Part shown: in pieces, positions 1 through 10,745 of the stretch | How positions within the stretch are numbered: position 1 is the first letter of the stretch | Layout of the letters: the number at the start of each line of letters is the position of its first letter | NCBI GenBank assembly: GCA_948474755.1 | Contig: CAOLHI010001833.1 | Coordinates: 1-64,000 of the forward strand | DNA length: 64,000 nucleotides | Direction of reading: 5' to 3' | Source of the DNA: Ctenosaura bakeri | Taxonomy: Eukaryota > Chordata > Lepidosauria > Squamata > Iguanidae | Program-made: the position numbers and the translations under genes | Notes under the pieces: generated by a model | Told to the model about the DNA's origin: nothing | Seen by the model: the letters and a program-made list of their open reading frames with translations, nothing else | Database searches by the model: none

Positions 1-240
1 GAAAACACATTTGTCATGCAAAAAAAACCTCTCCAATTTCTATGCAGAAAACATAATTTTCTGCACAAAATGTTTGTGAAGCAAAACAAGAGTTATTTCT
101 ACACAGAATAATTCCTGGATCACTTTATAAGATGTGAGTAGGAGAACACTGAGCAGACATATTCATTCTTTCCCATAGTGAGGAGAAAAGTTATTCATCC
201 TTGCATGAGAGGATGTTATAGCTGAAGATTTATAGTTTTT
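1..240. repeat. CTGTGCAGAA-motif repeat, fragment
   Basis: It contains TATGCAGAAAACATAATTTTCTGCACAAAATG and ACACAGAATAATTCC-type blocks like those at 7926-8200, 20215-20355, 28740-29115 and 31955-32330. The left end runs off the window. Confidence 0.5.
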
Positions 241-285
241 AACTTACAACTGATTTAAACTGCTTTTTGAGTCACTGCTAAGTAT

Positions 286-456
286 ACATTTTCAATTGTT
301 TTAATATTGTTAATAGTTAATAGTTAATAATTCTATTTTAATAGAATAATAAGTTATTATTAACTTAATAATAATAATATTAATTATTATTAATTATTAA
401 TTATTAATTATTAATTATTAATTAATTATTAATAATAAGTTAATAATTCTATTTTA
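286..456. repeat. AT-rich simple repeat (TAATTATTA-type)
   Basis: A run of TTAATTATTAATTATTAA units and ATTCTATTTTAATAG repeats lies in the intron before the first visible CRHR2 exon. It has no coding capacity. The sequence before it (1-240) contains a copy of the CTGTGCAGAA-motif repeat. Confidence 0.85.
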
Positions 457-554
457 ATAGTGAGTGTCAAAACTACAGTCTGAGCCAGACTGTACAACAG
501 TCTGAAAGGTGGTTAAAAATCTTTTAAACCTCTCCATTCGTTTGTAGACAAACT

Positions 555-689
555 GGCCATTTCTACACTAGACTGTTATAGTGCTATTATTCCACTTTCA
601 ACATCCTGAAACCTCTCCCTAAACTGCAAACCCCAGGATTCCATAGGATGTTGAAAATAGAATAATAGCACTATAATACAGAAATGGCC
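555..689. mobile_element. Hairpin MITE, family A
   Basis: It starts GGCCATTTCTACACTAGACTG and ends CAGAAATGGCC. The arms (ATAGTGCTATTATTCCACTTTCAACATCC and its complement) fold back on a short AAACCTCTCCCTAAACTG centre. The flanking triplets do not match. Confidence 0.8.
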
Positions 690-1007
690 TGGCTTTTTGT
701 TCTCCCCCTGGTTTTGCCATCCCTTCTCCTCTCCCAACCTGCTGAGTTAAAATGGAGACAGGTGGGGAATTCTGGGATTTGCAGTCCAAACAGTAACTTT
801 TCCAAACTCTGGATGCCCCCAAGACTTCCCCCCAAAATCCTGCACACTAACCACTGTGCAGCACTGTCTCTCATTGACAGCATGGAAATCTGGCTCCCCC
901 ATGGGAAAAGCCATTCCTTCCACTGGCCAGCTAAGGCACTCCATGACATCTCGAGAGAAGCGATGTTTGTCAGCACAATCTCTAGATTTCCTGTTTTCTC
1001 CTTGCAG

Positions 1008-1068
1008 GTATTCCGTGCCCCATCATCATTGCTTGGGCTGTCTGCAAACTCTATTACGAAAATGAACA
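1008..1068 (+). CDS. CRHR2: CRHR2 exon: TM4 to start of extracellular loop 2
   Basis: Internal coding exon of corticotropin-releasing hormone receptor 2, a plasma-membrane class B (secretin-family) GPCR that binds urocortins/CRH and couples mainly to Gs. The exon begins after a pyrimidine-rich tract and CAG acceptor (ends 1007) and stops before GTGAGT (1069). Its first two bases complete a split Gly codon. It then reads IPCPIIIAWAVCKLYYENE and ends with the first two bases of a Gln codon, which the next exon completes. This is the TM4/ECL2 boundary of CRH receptors. As I recall the mammalian protein, the pair before Lys-Leu-Tyr-Tyr is Ile-Gly, whereas here it is Val-Cys, giving an extra cysteine. 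Earlier exons (signal peptide, ligand-binding ectodomain, TM1-3) are outside the window. Confidence 0.95.
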
Positions 1069-1347
1069 GTGAGTAACACCATCCTTTCTCCGTGTTCTTT
1101 GGTGACCTTGGAAAGGTGATCAAAACTGCTGGGCCAAAATGCTATGTATGGAAATGATAAAGGCATAGATTCAAATCCCAGTGGCAGCTACTGTCTTACA
1201 TTTTGTGGGCAGGAGAACAGTAAATCCACTCTGGTTCTAGTCTGAATAATGACTAAAAGAGCTCTGTAAGGTTCTGGACCCTCTTCTCAAAATAGGCTCA
1301 GCACGTTGGAGAGCTCTCTTAAAGTTCACACTAATAGCTAGAGTAAA

Positions 1348-1525
1348 GTTATTTCCGCACTAGACTGTTATAAAGCTATGATTCCATTTTCAGCATCCTA
1401 TGGAATCCTGGGGTTTGTGGTTTGGGAGGGGCCAGCCGGCCCCTCCCGAAACCACAAACCCCAGGATTCCATAGGATGTTGAAAGTGGAATCATAGCACT
1501 ATAACAGTCTAGTGCAGAAATGGCT
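1348..1525. mobile_element. Hairpin MITE, family A
   Basis: A near-perfect palindrome of about 178 bp: TATTTCCGCACTAGACTG at the left is mirrored by CAGTCTAGTGCAGAAATGGC at the right. The centre is GGGGCCAGCCGGCCCC. The left terminus has decayed from GGCC. Confidence 0.85.
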
Positions 1526-1834
1526 TAAATCTGCAACATGCATGCACCCACTCACTGTTCAACATGGGAGCCCTCACTTCCCACTCCCAGAACCTCAGGC
1601 CAGAATCCTGTGGGTGTTGCTCTACTACTTTATACTCACTGGACAATGGACATATTCACTTCGCAGTTGCACTTGGGTTCCACAAGGAGAACTGTTTTGC
1701 AGGTAGTTGCACACCCTTAGACAAGGAATAACCGTTTGTCAAGGCCATCAAAGTACTCCTTGATTTGTTTATGGACTTTTTGAGCAATAAGACTCCAAAC
1801 AATGCAATAATTCGTGGGCATGGTTATTAGTGAA

Positions 1835-1965
1835 AGCCATCATGGTGTAGCAGTTTGAGCATTTTATTACATCCCTAGAGACCAGGGTTGGATTCTCTGC
1901 TCAGCCAGGGAAACCCACTGGTTGACCTTGGGCACATCACATACTCTAGTATTTCCTTTCACTTG
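1835..1965 (+). mobile_element. MIR-like tRNA-derived SINE
   Basis: CATGGTGTAGCAGTTTGAGC, AGACCAGGGTTGGATTCTC (B box) and AACCCACTGGTTGACCTTGGGC. The 3' half is missing. Confidence 0.65.
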
Positions 1966-2006
1966 GCTTCTGGACCTAGGCATGGTATAGATGTGCCAGC
2001 TCCTTC

Positions 2007-2050
2007 CTTCTGTCTTTCCTTCCTTCCTTGACCTTCCTTCCTTCCTTTGA
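2007..2050. repeat. (CTTC)n simple repeat
   Basis: A CTTCCTTC run with interruptions, at the decayed end of a MIR-like SINE. Confidence 0.75.
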
Positions 2051-2664
2051 AATATAGCCTACAGCACCTTGGTATTCATGGGTGGTCAGAGATGACCCTG
2101 CTTAACTTCCGAGATCAGATGAGATATTAGCATATTTGGGCAACATCTATACTGTTCATTTTTGCAATGAAGTCAGAATTTCAGCTTGGAAGGCTGCTGG
2201 CTCTGCTTGCATATAGTATGCAGACGTGTGGCATATACTGAAGCTGAGTCAAAAATGCTCCTGAGGTCACACCCTCCTGAGCTGCTGACGTTTGTTAGCT
2301 GCAAAAATGTGGAGCCTTTTTAAAATAAAACAGCAAAGTCTTACAATTTCCAGAGCCAGGAGGTTTACAGGCAGTAGCTAATTTTTCACCTTTGTTTGTA
2401 CAGCATTTTCTACTCCAGCAGCTAGCTACGGTAGAAACAATATTTAAAAATTTCAGCAGAAGCAAGAAAACTCATTCCATGAAAGAAAAGCCAATCCATC
2501 AATTTCGTTCCGTAGGCATAACTAAGCTGTAAAACAAAACAGAGCACCCAGCAATTTGGAAGCCTAATTGTGGATAATTCCTCAAGGCGCAACACAATCA
2601 TGTTATAGTTTATTTGACGTATGGGATTTGCACTAACTTCATCAATGGCCTTTTCTGTTTACAG

Positions 2665-2737
2665 ATGCTGGTTTGGCAAGGAGCCAGGGAAATATATAGA
2701 TTACATCTATCAAGGACCAGTGATTCTTGTTCTGCTG
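2665..2737 (+). CDS. CRHR2: CRHR2 exon: extracellular loop 2 and start of TM5
   Basis: The acceptor is TTTACAG ending at 2664 and the donor is GTAAGA at 2738. The first base completes the Gln codon split from the previous exon, followed by [18 protein letters not shown] and then the hydrophobic start of TM5 (VILVLL). The Cys at the start of ECL2 is the conserved class B cysteine that pairs with the top of TM3. The Tyr-Ile-Tyr-Gln-Gly-Pro block is characteristic of CRH receptors. The Lys-Tyr-Ile run after Glu-Pro-Gly differs from the mammalian CRHR2 residues I remember. The exon is 73 nt and its phase agrees with both neighbours. A hairpin MITE lies 121 bp downstream. Confidence 0.96.
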
Positions 2738-2858
2738 GTAAGAGAACCCACGGCTCTGAAATCGTACAGCTTGGAAAAATTACTTTTCAGACGTGACAGT
2801 GGCCATGGAGAATTCTGGGAGTGGTAGTCCAAAAAAAAAGTAACTTTCCTAAGTCTAT

Positions 2859-3025
2859 GGCCATTTCTGCACTAGGCTGTTACAGCGCTATTATTCCGCT
2901 TGCAACCTCCTATGGAATGCTGGGGTTTGCAGTTTCCGGCCCCTCCCGAAGCTGCAAACCTCAGCATTCCATAGGAGGTTGCAAGCGGAATAATAGCACT
3001 ATAACAGTCTAGTGCGGAAATGGCC
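2859..3025. mobile_element. Hairpin MITE, family A, TSD TAT
   Basis: 167 bp, GGCCATTTCTGCACTAGGC to CTAGTGCGGAAATGGCC, flanked by TAT on both sides (2856-2858, 3026-3028). This copy has GCTTGCAACCTCC in its arm instead of CTTTCAACATCC. It lies 121 bp after a CRHR2 exon. Confidence 0.9.
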
Positions 3026-3029
3026 TATG

Positions 3030-4095
3030 TGTGAGAACCAGGAGAGCTGCTGCCTGTCAACATAGACTGTGTTGAGCTGGATGAACAAATGTTCCAGTGA
3101 ATTCTTCCTACGTTTCTAATGAGAGGGAGCTTTCTTTGATTCCCTTGAAGATGCCGGATTGCTCAGCGAGAATGCTGACATCTTGCCAGACATGTTGTCA
3201 AATAAATTGCAGCCTTCTAGTTAATACAGACTCCTTTCTTTGCCCTAAAGGAGCAATTTTTCACCCACGCCTTCCTCTCCTCCCCACCCAGCTTTTCAGC
3301 AGTTCTTTCACAACTGACACTTACATTTCTTGGGGTCCTAAAGAAACCACTGAGCACCTCCAACAGTCAACCTGTAACTTTTATGGCTCTTTGGTGACTG
3401 TTAGGTTTGAACTGCGCATTCTCCGTTCAAAGGCTTCTGGGTTGCATTCATTCACCTCACCTTCTCCAAACAGTGCTAGGGATACCATTTTTTTTGTCAT
3501 GTTCTCCAAGCTTTGTTTTGAAAGTGTGAGGTGAAACCATTTAGCTGGGGATTTTGGGAGTCTCAGTTCCTGCCACCTGCGGGTATCATAGTCCAAACAA
3601 AGGACACTTTTAGCACCTGGAATTCCTTAGAAGATTGGCATTGGGGAAACAGGCTGTTTGAAGTTTAGGGAAATGTGTCTTCCTTCCTTGGAAGCACTAT
3701 GGAATCTGATTAAATCAAGTGCATTATACTAGTGTAATAGACTGTTATGCTCACATCACACACTAGCAAAATCCCATCCAGAATCTTCTTGGTTAGAGGC
3801 TTTCAGATAGAGGTTTCCACCTCCCAAGGATGCTGTAGCAATGATCCTCCTTCATTAGAAGCTGAAGGGTTGGACCAGGTGGTCCCTGAGACCTCTTCCA
3901 ACTTTGCAATTCATCTCTTTGGCACAAAAATCTCCTTTCAGTCTAGCATTCAACTTAATGGTCTGTACTTTTGTAAAGCAAGTTGTGAAACTGGGCTTGC
4001 ATCCAAGGAGACACAGCTGAGCGTGAAGGTGGTTGGAAATCTATTTCTCGTGTTAAAAAATTGGATTTTTGTTGATGGTAGGCAGGACAAAGAAG
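3030..4095. other. Intronic sequence, nothing recognised
   Basis: Part of the 17.1-kb CRHR2 intron. Open frames here (e.g. 3097-3534) have no splice context or recognisable domain. I see no repeat family with a second copy in the window. Confidence 0.5.
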
Positions 4096-4097
4096 AC

Positions 4098-4283
4098 TTG
4101 TTGTTGTTGGGTGCCTTCAAGTTGTTTGACCCTAAGGGAAACCTATCATGGGGTTTTCTGGGGCTGAGAGTATGTGACACACCCAAGGTCACCCAGTGGG
4201 TTTCCATGGCCAAGTGGGGAATTGAACCCTAGTCTTGAAGGTCTGACTCCAGTTCTCAAACCACTACACAATGCTGGCTCCCA
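4098..4283 (-). mobile_element. MIR-like tRNA-derived SINE
   Basis: The complement reads GAGCCAGCATTGTGTAGTGG, GGTTCAATTCCCC, ACCCACTGGGTGACCTTGGG and GGGTCAAACAACTTGAAGGC. Confidence 0.75.
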
Positions 4284-4326
4284 TAGAAGACTGCAAGCTA
4301 TTTAAAAAGTATATTGCCACTCCTAT

Positions 4327-4549
4327 GGCTCTTTTTCACTGCACAATTATAGCACTGTGATTCTGCTTTAACTGCCATGGCAACATCCTATGGAATCCTG
4401 GGGTTTGTAGTTTGGGTAGGTTCTAGACTTCTTTGGCTAAGAATTCTAAACACCCCTCCTGAAACTGCTAGTCCCAGGATTTCACAGGATGTTCTGTGGC
4501 AGTTAAAGAGGAACCAAAGCCCTATAATTGTGGTGTGTGAAAGGGGCCC
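4327..4549. mobile_element. Old relative of hairpin MITE family A (A')
   Basis: The terminal part is CACTGCACAATTATAGC and the right end is CTATAATTGTGGTGTGTGAA. The centre has the family A words CATCCTATGGAATCCTGGGG and CCCAGGATTTCACAGGATG. It is more diverged and longer than family A. Confidence 0.65.
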
Positions 4550-4939
4550 TAGAGGTTCCGAGAACAGGCAGCTTAGCCCAGCCAGAACCCCAGTTAGGGG
4601 GGAAAAAGTCAGGTTAGGGATTCTGGAGTTGTTAAGGCTCAGAAAAACTTCTCTGGTGACCACACATGTCCCCAGAGTTGTTGTTGTTATGAATAGTTCA
4701 TTTCAGGGTTTCACTTTGCCCATATCCTCCAAAGTTTCATAGATGCAAACCAGGATATATGTGGGCAAGCAGAGTGTGGTCAAGATGGCAAAATCTGTTC
4801 ATGTGGAAGAACACACAAACTGGTAGATGCTGCAGCAACTTGCTTTTGGGTGAACCTTCTGGGAACAACACAATCCCTCTCCTCTCTTCTCCCCCTGCTG
4901 AATTGACTCAGTGCAAACTACTTTTGCAATCTGAACTCA

Positions 4940-5145
4940 GGCCATTTCCACACTACACTGTTACAGTGCTATTATTCCACTTTCAACCTCCTGTGGAATT
5001 CTGGGGTTTGTAGTTGACTGAGGTGGCCTAAGAGCTTTCTGGCTGAGAATTCTCAAGGCTCCCTCCCTAAACTGCAAATCCCAGGATTCCATAGGATGTT
5101 GGAAGTGGAATAATAGCACTATAACAGTGTAGCATGGATATGGCC
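4940..5145. mobile_element. Hairpin MITE, family A, long form, TSD TCA
   Basis: 206 bp, GGCCATTTCCACACTACACTG to ATGGATATGGCC, flanked by TCA (4937-4939, 5146-5148). The long form has a non-palindromic centre with GAGCTTTCTGGCTGAGAATTC. Confidence 0.9.
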
Positions 5146-5148
5146 TCA

Positions 5149-6904
5149 GTTTGCAGCAGTAGACGTAACCTGAGAAAAATGAGAGCAATGGGAAGAGGAG
5201 AGAGAAACTGGGACCTTTTAAAAGGAACTGGAAAAGCAGAATGGCAGAGGATTAATCGGGACTGTCCCTGCCAGATAGGGACAATTGGAGTTTACACATG
5301 CCTGCTTGTGGCAATAAGGGAAGCCCAGGAATTGCACAGTCGTTGGATAACCAGAACGTCCCTTTTTCAGCAGATCCTCTGAAACGTTCTTCTCAAAGCT
5401 GGAGCATTTGAGCAGAATACCACCCTTGCTTCCCTGTTGTCACTACCGCAGCAGCCCTGCCATCCCACAAGCAAAAAGTGCCATGCAGGCCAGCTGCCCC
5501 CACTGTGCTCTTCTGCCTTTCCATTTTGCTTTACATTAAAACAGCTTCTCTGTTGCCTAGGAGTTCATCTGCTAACGCTGATCCTTCCTCACCCAGAATG
5601 AGATCTAATTGGTGTGTGAGTTATGAAGGCTCCACCAGTTTAATACGGTGGGCACAGTTGGGAGATGAAAATGTAGGGAAAAAAACCAACACAAACTAAC
5701 AGAAAAGGCCACTCTGCCCTGCGTTACATGCCAGGCACTGGGGAATTGCTTTCCCCTCTGCTCCGTAAATGTCTTTGGCAATTCGAACGGCAAGAAAGAA
5801 ATTGAAGTGAGCAGCTGTCTGCCAAAGAAAAGACCTTTCTCAGCATACCTTTCCCTGGCAGATTATCATGGGATGTAATGAAGAATTAGAAAATGTTCCT
5901 TTTAGAATCACTAGTGTTCGTCACGGTGGAATTTGCGTGACATTTGCAGAAATTGTAATGGTAGATGTCACCAATGCTCAGTGAAAGTAATGCCGTATTC
6001 TTAGTATCACAGATGATAATTCTTATAAATGGGCCATTGATTTCCAGAAAATGCTGATAATGCACTTAATGAGATCTCAGAAACACAGTTAACAGCACCA
6101 GACCCTACAGTGCTTCTCCTAAATTATGTTAAAAGAGTATTACTCATGAATGTCCCAGAATTTTTGATGTACGTTTTTAACTACTAGAAGACTGACTTAT
6201 TCAGAGCACCAGAAAGCCATGGGAAGATGGCTTAGAAATTATCAGGGATTTTTCAGTTTAGTTAAATTAAGAGCCTATTACTTTTCTGACAAAGGGTATT
6301 GATCATCTTCTGAAAGAACTCTCAATGGTAATTTGCCATAATGGCTAAATGGTTCTTAGCCATAATGGCTAAATGGTTCTTAGCCATAATGGCTAAACAG
6401 CCTTTAGGCCTGGATACCGTCTGTTGGAGATCTTATAACAGAGGCAAATAATTGGCTTCAAGTCACATTTTCAGATTCCCTGGTTGGCTGCTGTGAAAAG
6501 TAAGAAGCAGAGCTTCTTTTTAGGAAATTGGAGTTCCCCAAACTCCATAGCCATCTTGACCACTGGGAGTTGTAGTCCAAGAAGGGAACTTGTGCAAACT
6601 TTGTAGGAAGGTAGGCAGGGTGGATAGCTGTTGGATCCTTCTTGTGGGCTTCCCATAGGCAACCAATTGACCTCTGAGGCAAACAGAATTCTGGACTAAT
6701 GAAATATTCAGTCTTATCCAGTTTGGATCTCCTGATCATCTTCTTGTGTAGTCCTAGAAGTTAACATAGCCATTGCCTACTGTTTCTGTGACTGACAAAT
6801 GGATTATTTCAATTTATTGCTTGAAGTCAATTTGTTCTTCGTTGTTCATTGTTGTTCCGCAACTCACCCATTTTCAGCATTGGGATGCGTTGCTAGTGCA
6901 AGCA
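5149..6904. other. Intronic sequence, nothing recognised except a short tandem repeat
   Basis: About 1.75 kb of the large CRHR2 intron with no MITE, SINE or LINE end. The only structure seen is the 24-bp tandem at 6336-6394. Its freedom from repeats makes it a candidate place to look for a conserved intronic enhancer, but no site is identified. Confidence 0.4.
6336..6394. repeat. 24-bp tandem repeat, about 2.5 units
   Basis: GCCATAATGGCTAAATGGTT plus CTTA is repeated. GCCATAATGGC is itself a palindrome. Confidence 0.85.
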
Positions 6905-7701
6905 GCTTCCAGAAAGAGACTCTTGCGTCTGGGGTCCTTCGGCTCCGTGCGAGCTTCCTGCTCACTCAAGAGCCCCACCTCTTCCTTTCGCAGTGCAGTC
7001 TGGGACCTTCCAAGGCTACACTGAGGCCCTTTTCGCATGCTTTTTTTGCGCAAGTGCCCCTTGAGCATCATGTGAATGGGAGCGTCGCTCCATATGACGC
7101 ACTCCCACTTGCGCGACGCTCACGAGGCTAAAGCGGTGCGCGCGTGCATTTTTTGATTTTCGGCTTTAAGCCAAAAATACTTCACGCTAGCGCAATGCTC
7201 GCGGCACCCTCGCACACTTACCTGTGTGCGGTGCTTCGGAAAGCAGGGGTGGTCGCACTTCCTCCCCCCCGGACAGCCTTCAGCTCCCAGACTGCGCTGC
7301 AGAAGGAAGGGGTGGGGCGCGAGTGCCACGGTAGCGCTACAAGAAAGGCGATGCGGGAGGCAAAAAAGGGCTTTCGTGAACAGCTTGCGCGAGTGGCTGC
7401 TCACGTGAGTGCCGCTCCCCACTGCCGCGACGAGGTAAGGTGCAAAAAGGGCCTCAGACAGGAAGCGCAACTGGCCCGGCTCCCAAGACTCCGCACACAA
7501 GGTAAGTGCACGCGGGGCCCTGGAGCGATGCGCCACCATGCAGCATTTTTGGCTCCAAGCCAAAAATGAAAAAATGCATGCGTGGTCCGTGTCAGGCCCT
7601 GGAGCGTCGCGCAAATGTGAGTGCGTAATGTGGACCACTCCTCACATTTGCACGATGCTCAAGGGGCCCTTTCGCATGGGAAATGCCATGCGAAAAGGGC
7701 T
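6905..7701 (+). mobile_element. Older CpG-rich MITE, family B, split by the copy at 7025-7453
   Basis: The left piece 6905-7024 has CTTCCTTTCGCAGTGCAGTCTGGGA, the family's middle. The right piece 7454-7701 resumes with AGGAAGCGCAACTGG, GGTAAGTGCACGCGGGGCCC and GATGCTCAAGGGGCCC and ends CATGCGAAAAGGGC. Together they read as one element in the orientation of the 15394 copy, lacking its left terminus. Confidence 0.75.
7025..7453 (-). mobile_element. CpG-rich MITE, family B, nested in another family B copy
   Basis: 429 bp, GGCCCTTTTCGCATGC to AAGGTGCAAAAAGGGCC, the standard family length, with flanks TGA/TCA. It interrupts an older family B copy whose pieces lie at 6905-7024 and 7454-7701. The interior is rich in GCGC/ACGC and carries TTTTCGGCTTTAAGCC-type stems. 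Confidence 0.85.
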
Positions 7702-7925
7702 GTAGTGTTTTATTTTTAAAAGTCTTTATTTAGTATTCATTAGGCTTGATGTATGCTTTCTCTGTGCAACGTCTCTGCTGTTGATCATTACTTTTAATTT
7801 AATTTTATGTTAAAGTGCCTAGGCAATGTGAAATGAAATAGGGATTTATGGAATTGGAAAGTTTGAAGTTTTCTCCATGGCCTGTCTTTCCTCCAAGGAG
7901 TTCTCTTGGTGTATATCAGGGATGG

Positions 7926-8200
7926 AAAGAATATTTGAAAATATTGGAGAAATGGTCTTTTTAAAAAAAAAAAAAAAAAAGTATTTCTTAGGTGCTGGGA
8001 AACTTTGGTGAGACGAAAACCTAAACTGATGAGAATCTTGACAGTTTGGGATTCATTCTGCACAATATTCATGTGTGGATTTTGGGGGCAGAAAATAGGT
8101 TTTTTACATGTAGGAAGCTGCTTATTCTGTACAAAAACTGATATTTCTGTGCAGAAATACTACTTTCTGTACAGAAAATGCTGTTGAAGATTTAAATGAC
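7926..8200 (+). repeat. CTGTGCAGAA-motif repeat, copy
   Basis: It reads GAATATTTGAAAATATT, a poly-A stretch, GGAAACTTTGGTG, GATTCATTCTGCAC, then CATGTGTGGATTTTGGGG and several STTTCTGTRCAGAAA-type motifs. Block order matches 31955-32330, and the reverse complement of 28740-29115. Confidence 0.6.
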
Positions 8201-8321
8201 CTGTATATACCTTACAGGATACGGGATTTCCGCTGACATCCGTATTGAAAAACCAGAAAGAAATTTGACTTGGATCACAGGCAAGGGAAATGCTGTGTGA
8301 ATTCTCTCATTGTGGGACATC

Positions 8322-8545
8322 GGGCCCATACACACTGCACAGATACAGCACTTTTGTTCTTCTTTAACTGTCATGTTTCTCTCCAGTGGAATGCTAGAGT
8401 TTGTAGTTTGGGATAGCACTAGAGCTCTCTGGCTGATAATTCCAAATACCCCTCCCTAAACTGCAAATCCCAGGATTCTATAGGATGGAACCATGGCAAC
8501 TGAAGTGGAAAGTGGCACTATAGTTGTGTAGTGTGAATGCGACCC
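8322..8545. mobile_element. Old relative of hairpin MITE family A (A')
   Basis: It has GGGCCCATACACACTGCAC at the left and TATAGTTGTGTAGTGTGAATG with GACCC at the right. The centre words AATGCTAGAGTTTGTAGTTTGG and CCCAGGATTCTATAGGATGG are shared with family A. Confidence 0.6.
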
Positions 8546-8757
8546 TGCTTTTACCTCAAGTGCTCTTGGGCATCTTCAAACTGCCCCTTCCTCTTCTGGT
8601 GTAATCCTACCCAGTGAGTGTGAATCTCAATTTATTGCCAAAATCAAGCACAGCAATCAGAGTTATTGTCCTGTCTCAGTTCTGGCACAGCTGATAAATC
8701 AAACAAAACAAACTGAATACCTCCCAGCTTCTTACTTATTTCCAGGCAGTAAGCAAA

Positions 8758-9192
8758 GGCCCTTTTTGCACGCAATTTCTGTTGCAAGAGGGCCCCTTAG
8801 CATCACGTGAATGGGAGCGTCAGTCCGTATGACGCACTCCCATTCACGCGATGCTCATGAGCCGGACGCAGAGCAGACACGCACCTTTTTATTTTCGGCA
8901 TTAAGCCAAAAATGGTGTGCAGCAGTCGCACAATACTCCCGGGGCCCTCGCGCACTTACCTGCCATGCAGTGCGTCAGACGAGCCAGGCTGGTCGCGCTT
9001 CCTCCCCCAGTGCAGCCTACAGCTCCCAGGCTGCACTGCAGAAGGAAAGGGTGGGCACTAGCGCAACAGTCGCGCAACCAGGAAGCGTGCTGCAGGACAA
9101 AGCAGCAGGGAAGCGGCAATGTTTCTGGTGAGGCTTTTCGCATGAGACACCCCCCCCCCAGCCGCACAAACAGGTAACATGCGAAAAGGGCC
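8758..9192 (-). mobile_element. CpG-rich MITE, family B, TSD AAA
   Basis: 435 bp, GGCCCTTTTTGCACGC to AACATGCGAAAAGGGCC, flanked by AAA (8755-8757, 9193-9195). It shares GAGGGCCCCTTAGCATCACG and the CCTTCTGCAGTG-type centre with the other copies. Confidence 0.9.
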
Positions 9193-9199
9193 AAAGAGT

Positions 9200-10076
9200 C
9201 ATAAATATAGTCCAACATAAACAAAATCCAGCTGGATTTCATGGCAGGGGAGTGTCCAAGGTCAATCCAAGCATTTGTCAAGGCATCCAGCAAGGTAGCA
9301 GGTCAGATAAGCTCTAACAACTCCTGGAGGGGAAGGTTGCCAGCTAAATAGGTCCTGAGCCTAGTGCAGTTGAGACTTGATTAATTGTTGCTGGTTATAA
9401 ATCCTGAGAGAGCGACACTGGGTCTCTCTTTCCTGCTTGTGCACTGCAAAGCTGGGTCGAGGTTAGTGTTCCTCTATATCTGAAGAGGCAGGACTCTCTG
9501 TTGGAACTGGCACTGCCCCCTGTTCTGTTTCTGGCACTGTAACTTCTCTCTGTACAGCAGGCCCTGGCATGCCTTCTGTTTCAGCCTCTGGCATGCCCTC
9601 TGTTTCAGACACTGAGGCCCTTTTCGCATGTTTTTTTTTTTTTAGCACGAGTGCCCCTTGAGCACCACGCAAATGGGAGTGCCACTCCATACGATGCACT
9701 CCCACTTGCGCAGTGCTCACGAGGCTGAAGTGGGGCGGGCGCGCATTTTTTGATTTTCGGCTTGAAGCCGAAAATGCCCCGCGCTCGCGCAGTGCTCACA
9801 CCACCCTCGCACACTTACCTGCGTGCGGTGCATTGGCGAGCCGAGCGGGTAGCGCTTCCTTTCCCAGCGCAGCCCACAGTGCCCTGCGGAAGGAAGGGGC
9901 GGGGCACTCGCGTGACGGTCGCGCAAACAGGAAGCAACCTGCGGTAGGAAGGAGGGGGAAGCGGCAGCGTTTCAGAGGAGGCTTCTCACGTGAGACGCCC
10001 TCCCCCGTCGCACAAAAAGGTAACATGCGAAAAGGGCCTGAGTCAAGATTCCATGCTCTGGAAGCAGGGCATGACA
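9200..10076 (-). mobile_element. LTR-like fragment split by a family B MITE
   Basis: The right end GAAGCAGGGCATGACA matches the right end of the LTR at 60370-60905. The left part has TTTCAGCCTCTGGCATGCCC-type short repeats. A family B MITE occupies 9616-10038. The left boundary is unclear. Confidence 0.4.
9616..10038 (-). mobile_element. CpG-rich MITE, family B, TSD TGA, inside an LTR-like element
   Basis: 423 bp, GGCCCTTTTCGCATG to CATGCGAAAAGGGCC, flanked by TGA (9613-9615, 10039-10041). It splits the LTR-like sequence ending at 10076. Confidence 0.92.
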
Positions 10077-10555
10077 ATTATTATCCCCCACTGGTGCTCT
10101 TGCCTGCCTGCTGGTCTTGTTCAAAAGTTTGGGGTCCATGGTCAGCTGAGCTCTTTCCTCCTTAAGTAACAGTTTTGTTTTGCTTGTATATTCTTTACAC
10201 CTCTCCAGATCGTGCAACTCAGCAGCTTGTGGGCATCTGTACTGCAAGGCATCCATTACTCCTGAGGGATAAAGGGAGGCTTTGGTCTTTTATAGCTACA
10301 CACGGCAGTGATTAAATTGCACCATTCTCATGGGAGGCTTCAGAGACATGAAAGTAAAGACAGCAAGCTGCCTAAGCTTAAAGCAAAAAGATTTGTGTCA
10401 GGGGCAGGACAGCACAGTTTCATATGTCTGCTGCTGGATATTGTGAGAATTCTTTCTAGATTTTGGAGATCTGGGTTTCAGCTGGCTCTTCTTCTTGTCC
10501 ATGGAGTCACGCAGTTCCTGTCTCCCCTATAGATAAATGCTCAGCTCAAAGCTCT

Positions 10556-10745
10556 CAGAGCCAGGGTAGTAAAGCAGTTTGAGTGTTGGACCAGGATATT
10601 AGGAGACCAGGGTTCAAATCCCTGTTTGGCCATGGAAACCTACTGGGTGACGTACAAATCACACTCTCTCAGCCTCAGAGGAAGGCAAATTCAAACCCTC
10701 TCTGAAAAAAATTCTGGCAAGAGAACCCCATGATAGGTTCTTAGG
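10556..10745 (+). mobile_element. MIR-like tRNA-derived SINE
   Basis: GAGCCAGGGTAGTAAAGCAG, AGACCAGGGTTCAAATCCC, AACCTACTGGGTGACG, CTCTCTCAGCCTCAGAGG and ACCCCATGATAGGTTC. Confidence 0.75.

Noticed and set aside
6336..6394. Possible CRISPR-like array
   Set aside because: It is a 24-bp head-to-tail tandem with no spacers, in a vertebrate intron.
7120..7638. 172-codon open frame on the minus strand
   Set aside because: It lies across two nested CpG-rich MITE copies. Similar frames occur in every family B copy because stop codons are rare in GC-rich DNA.
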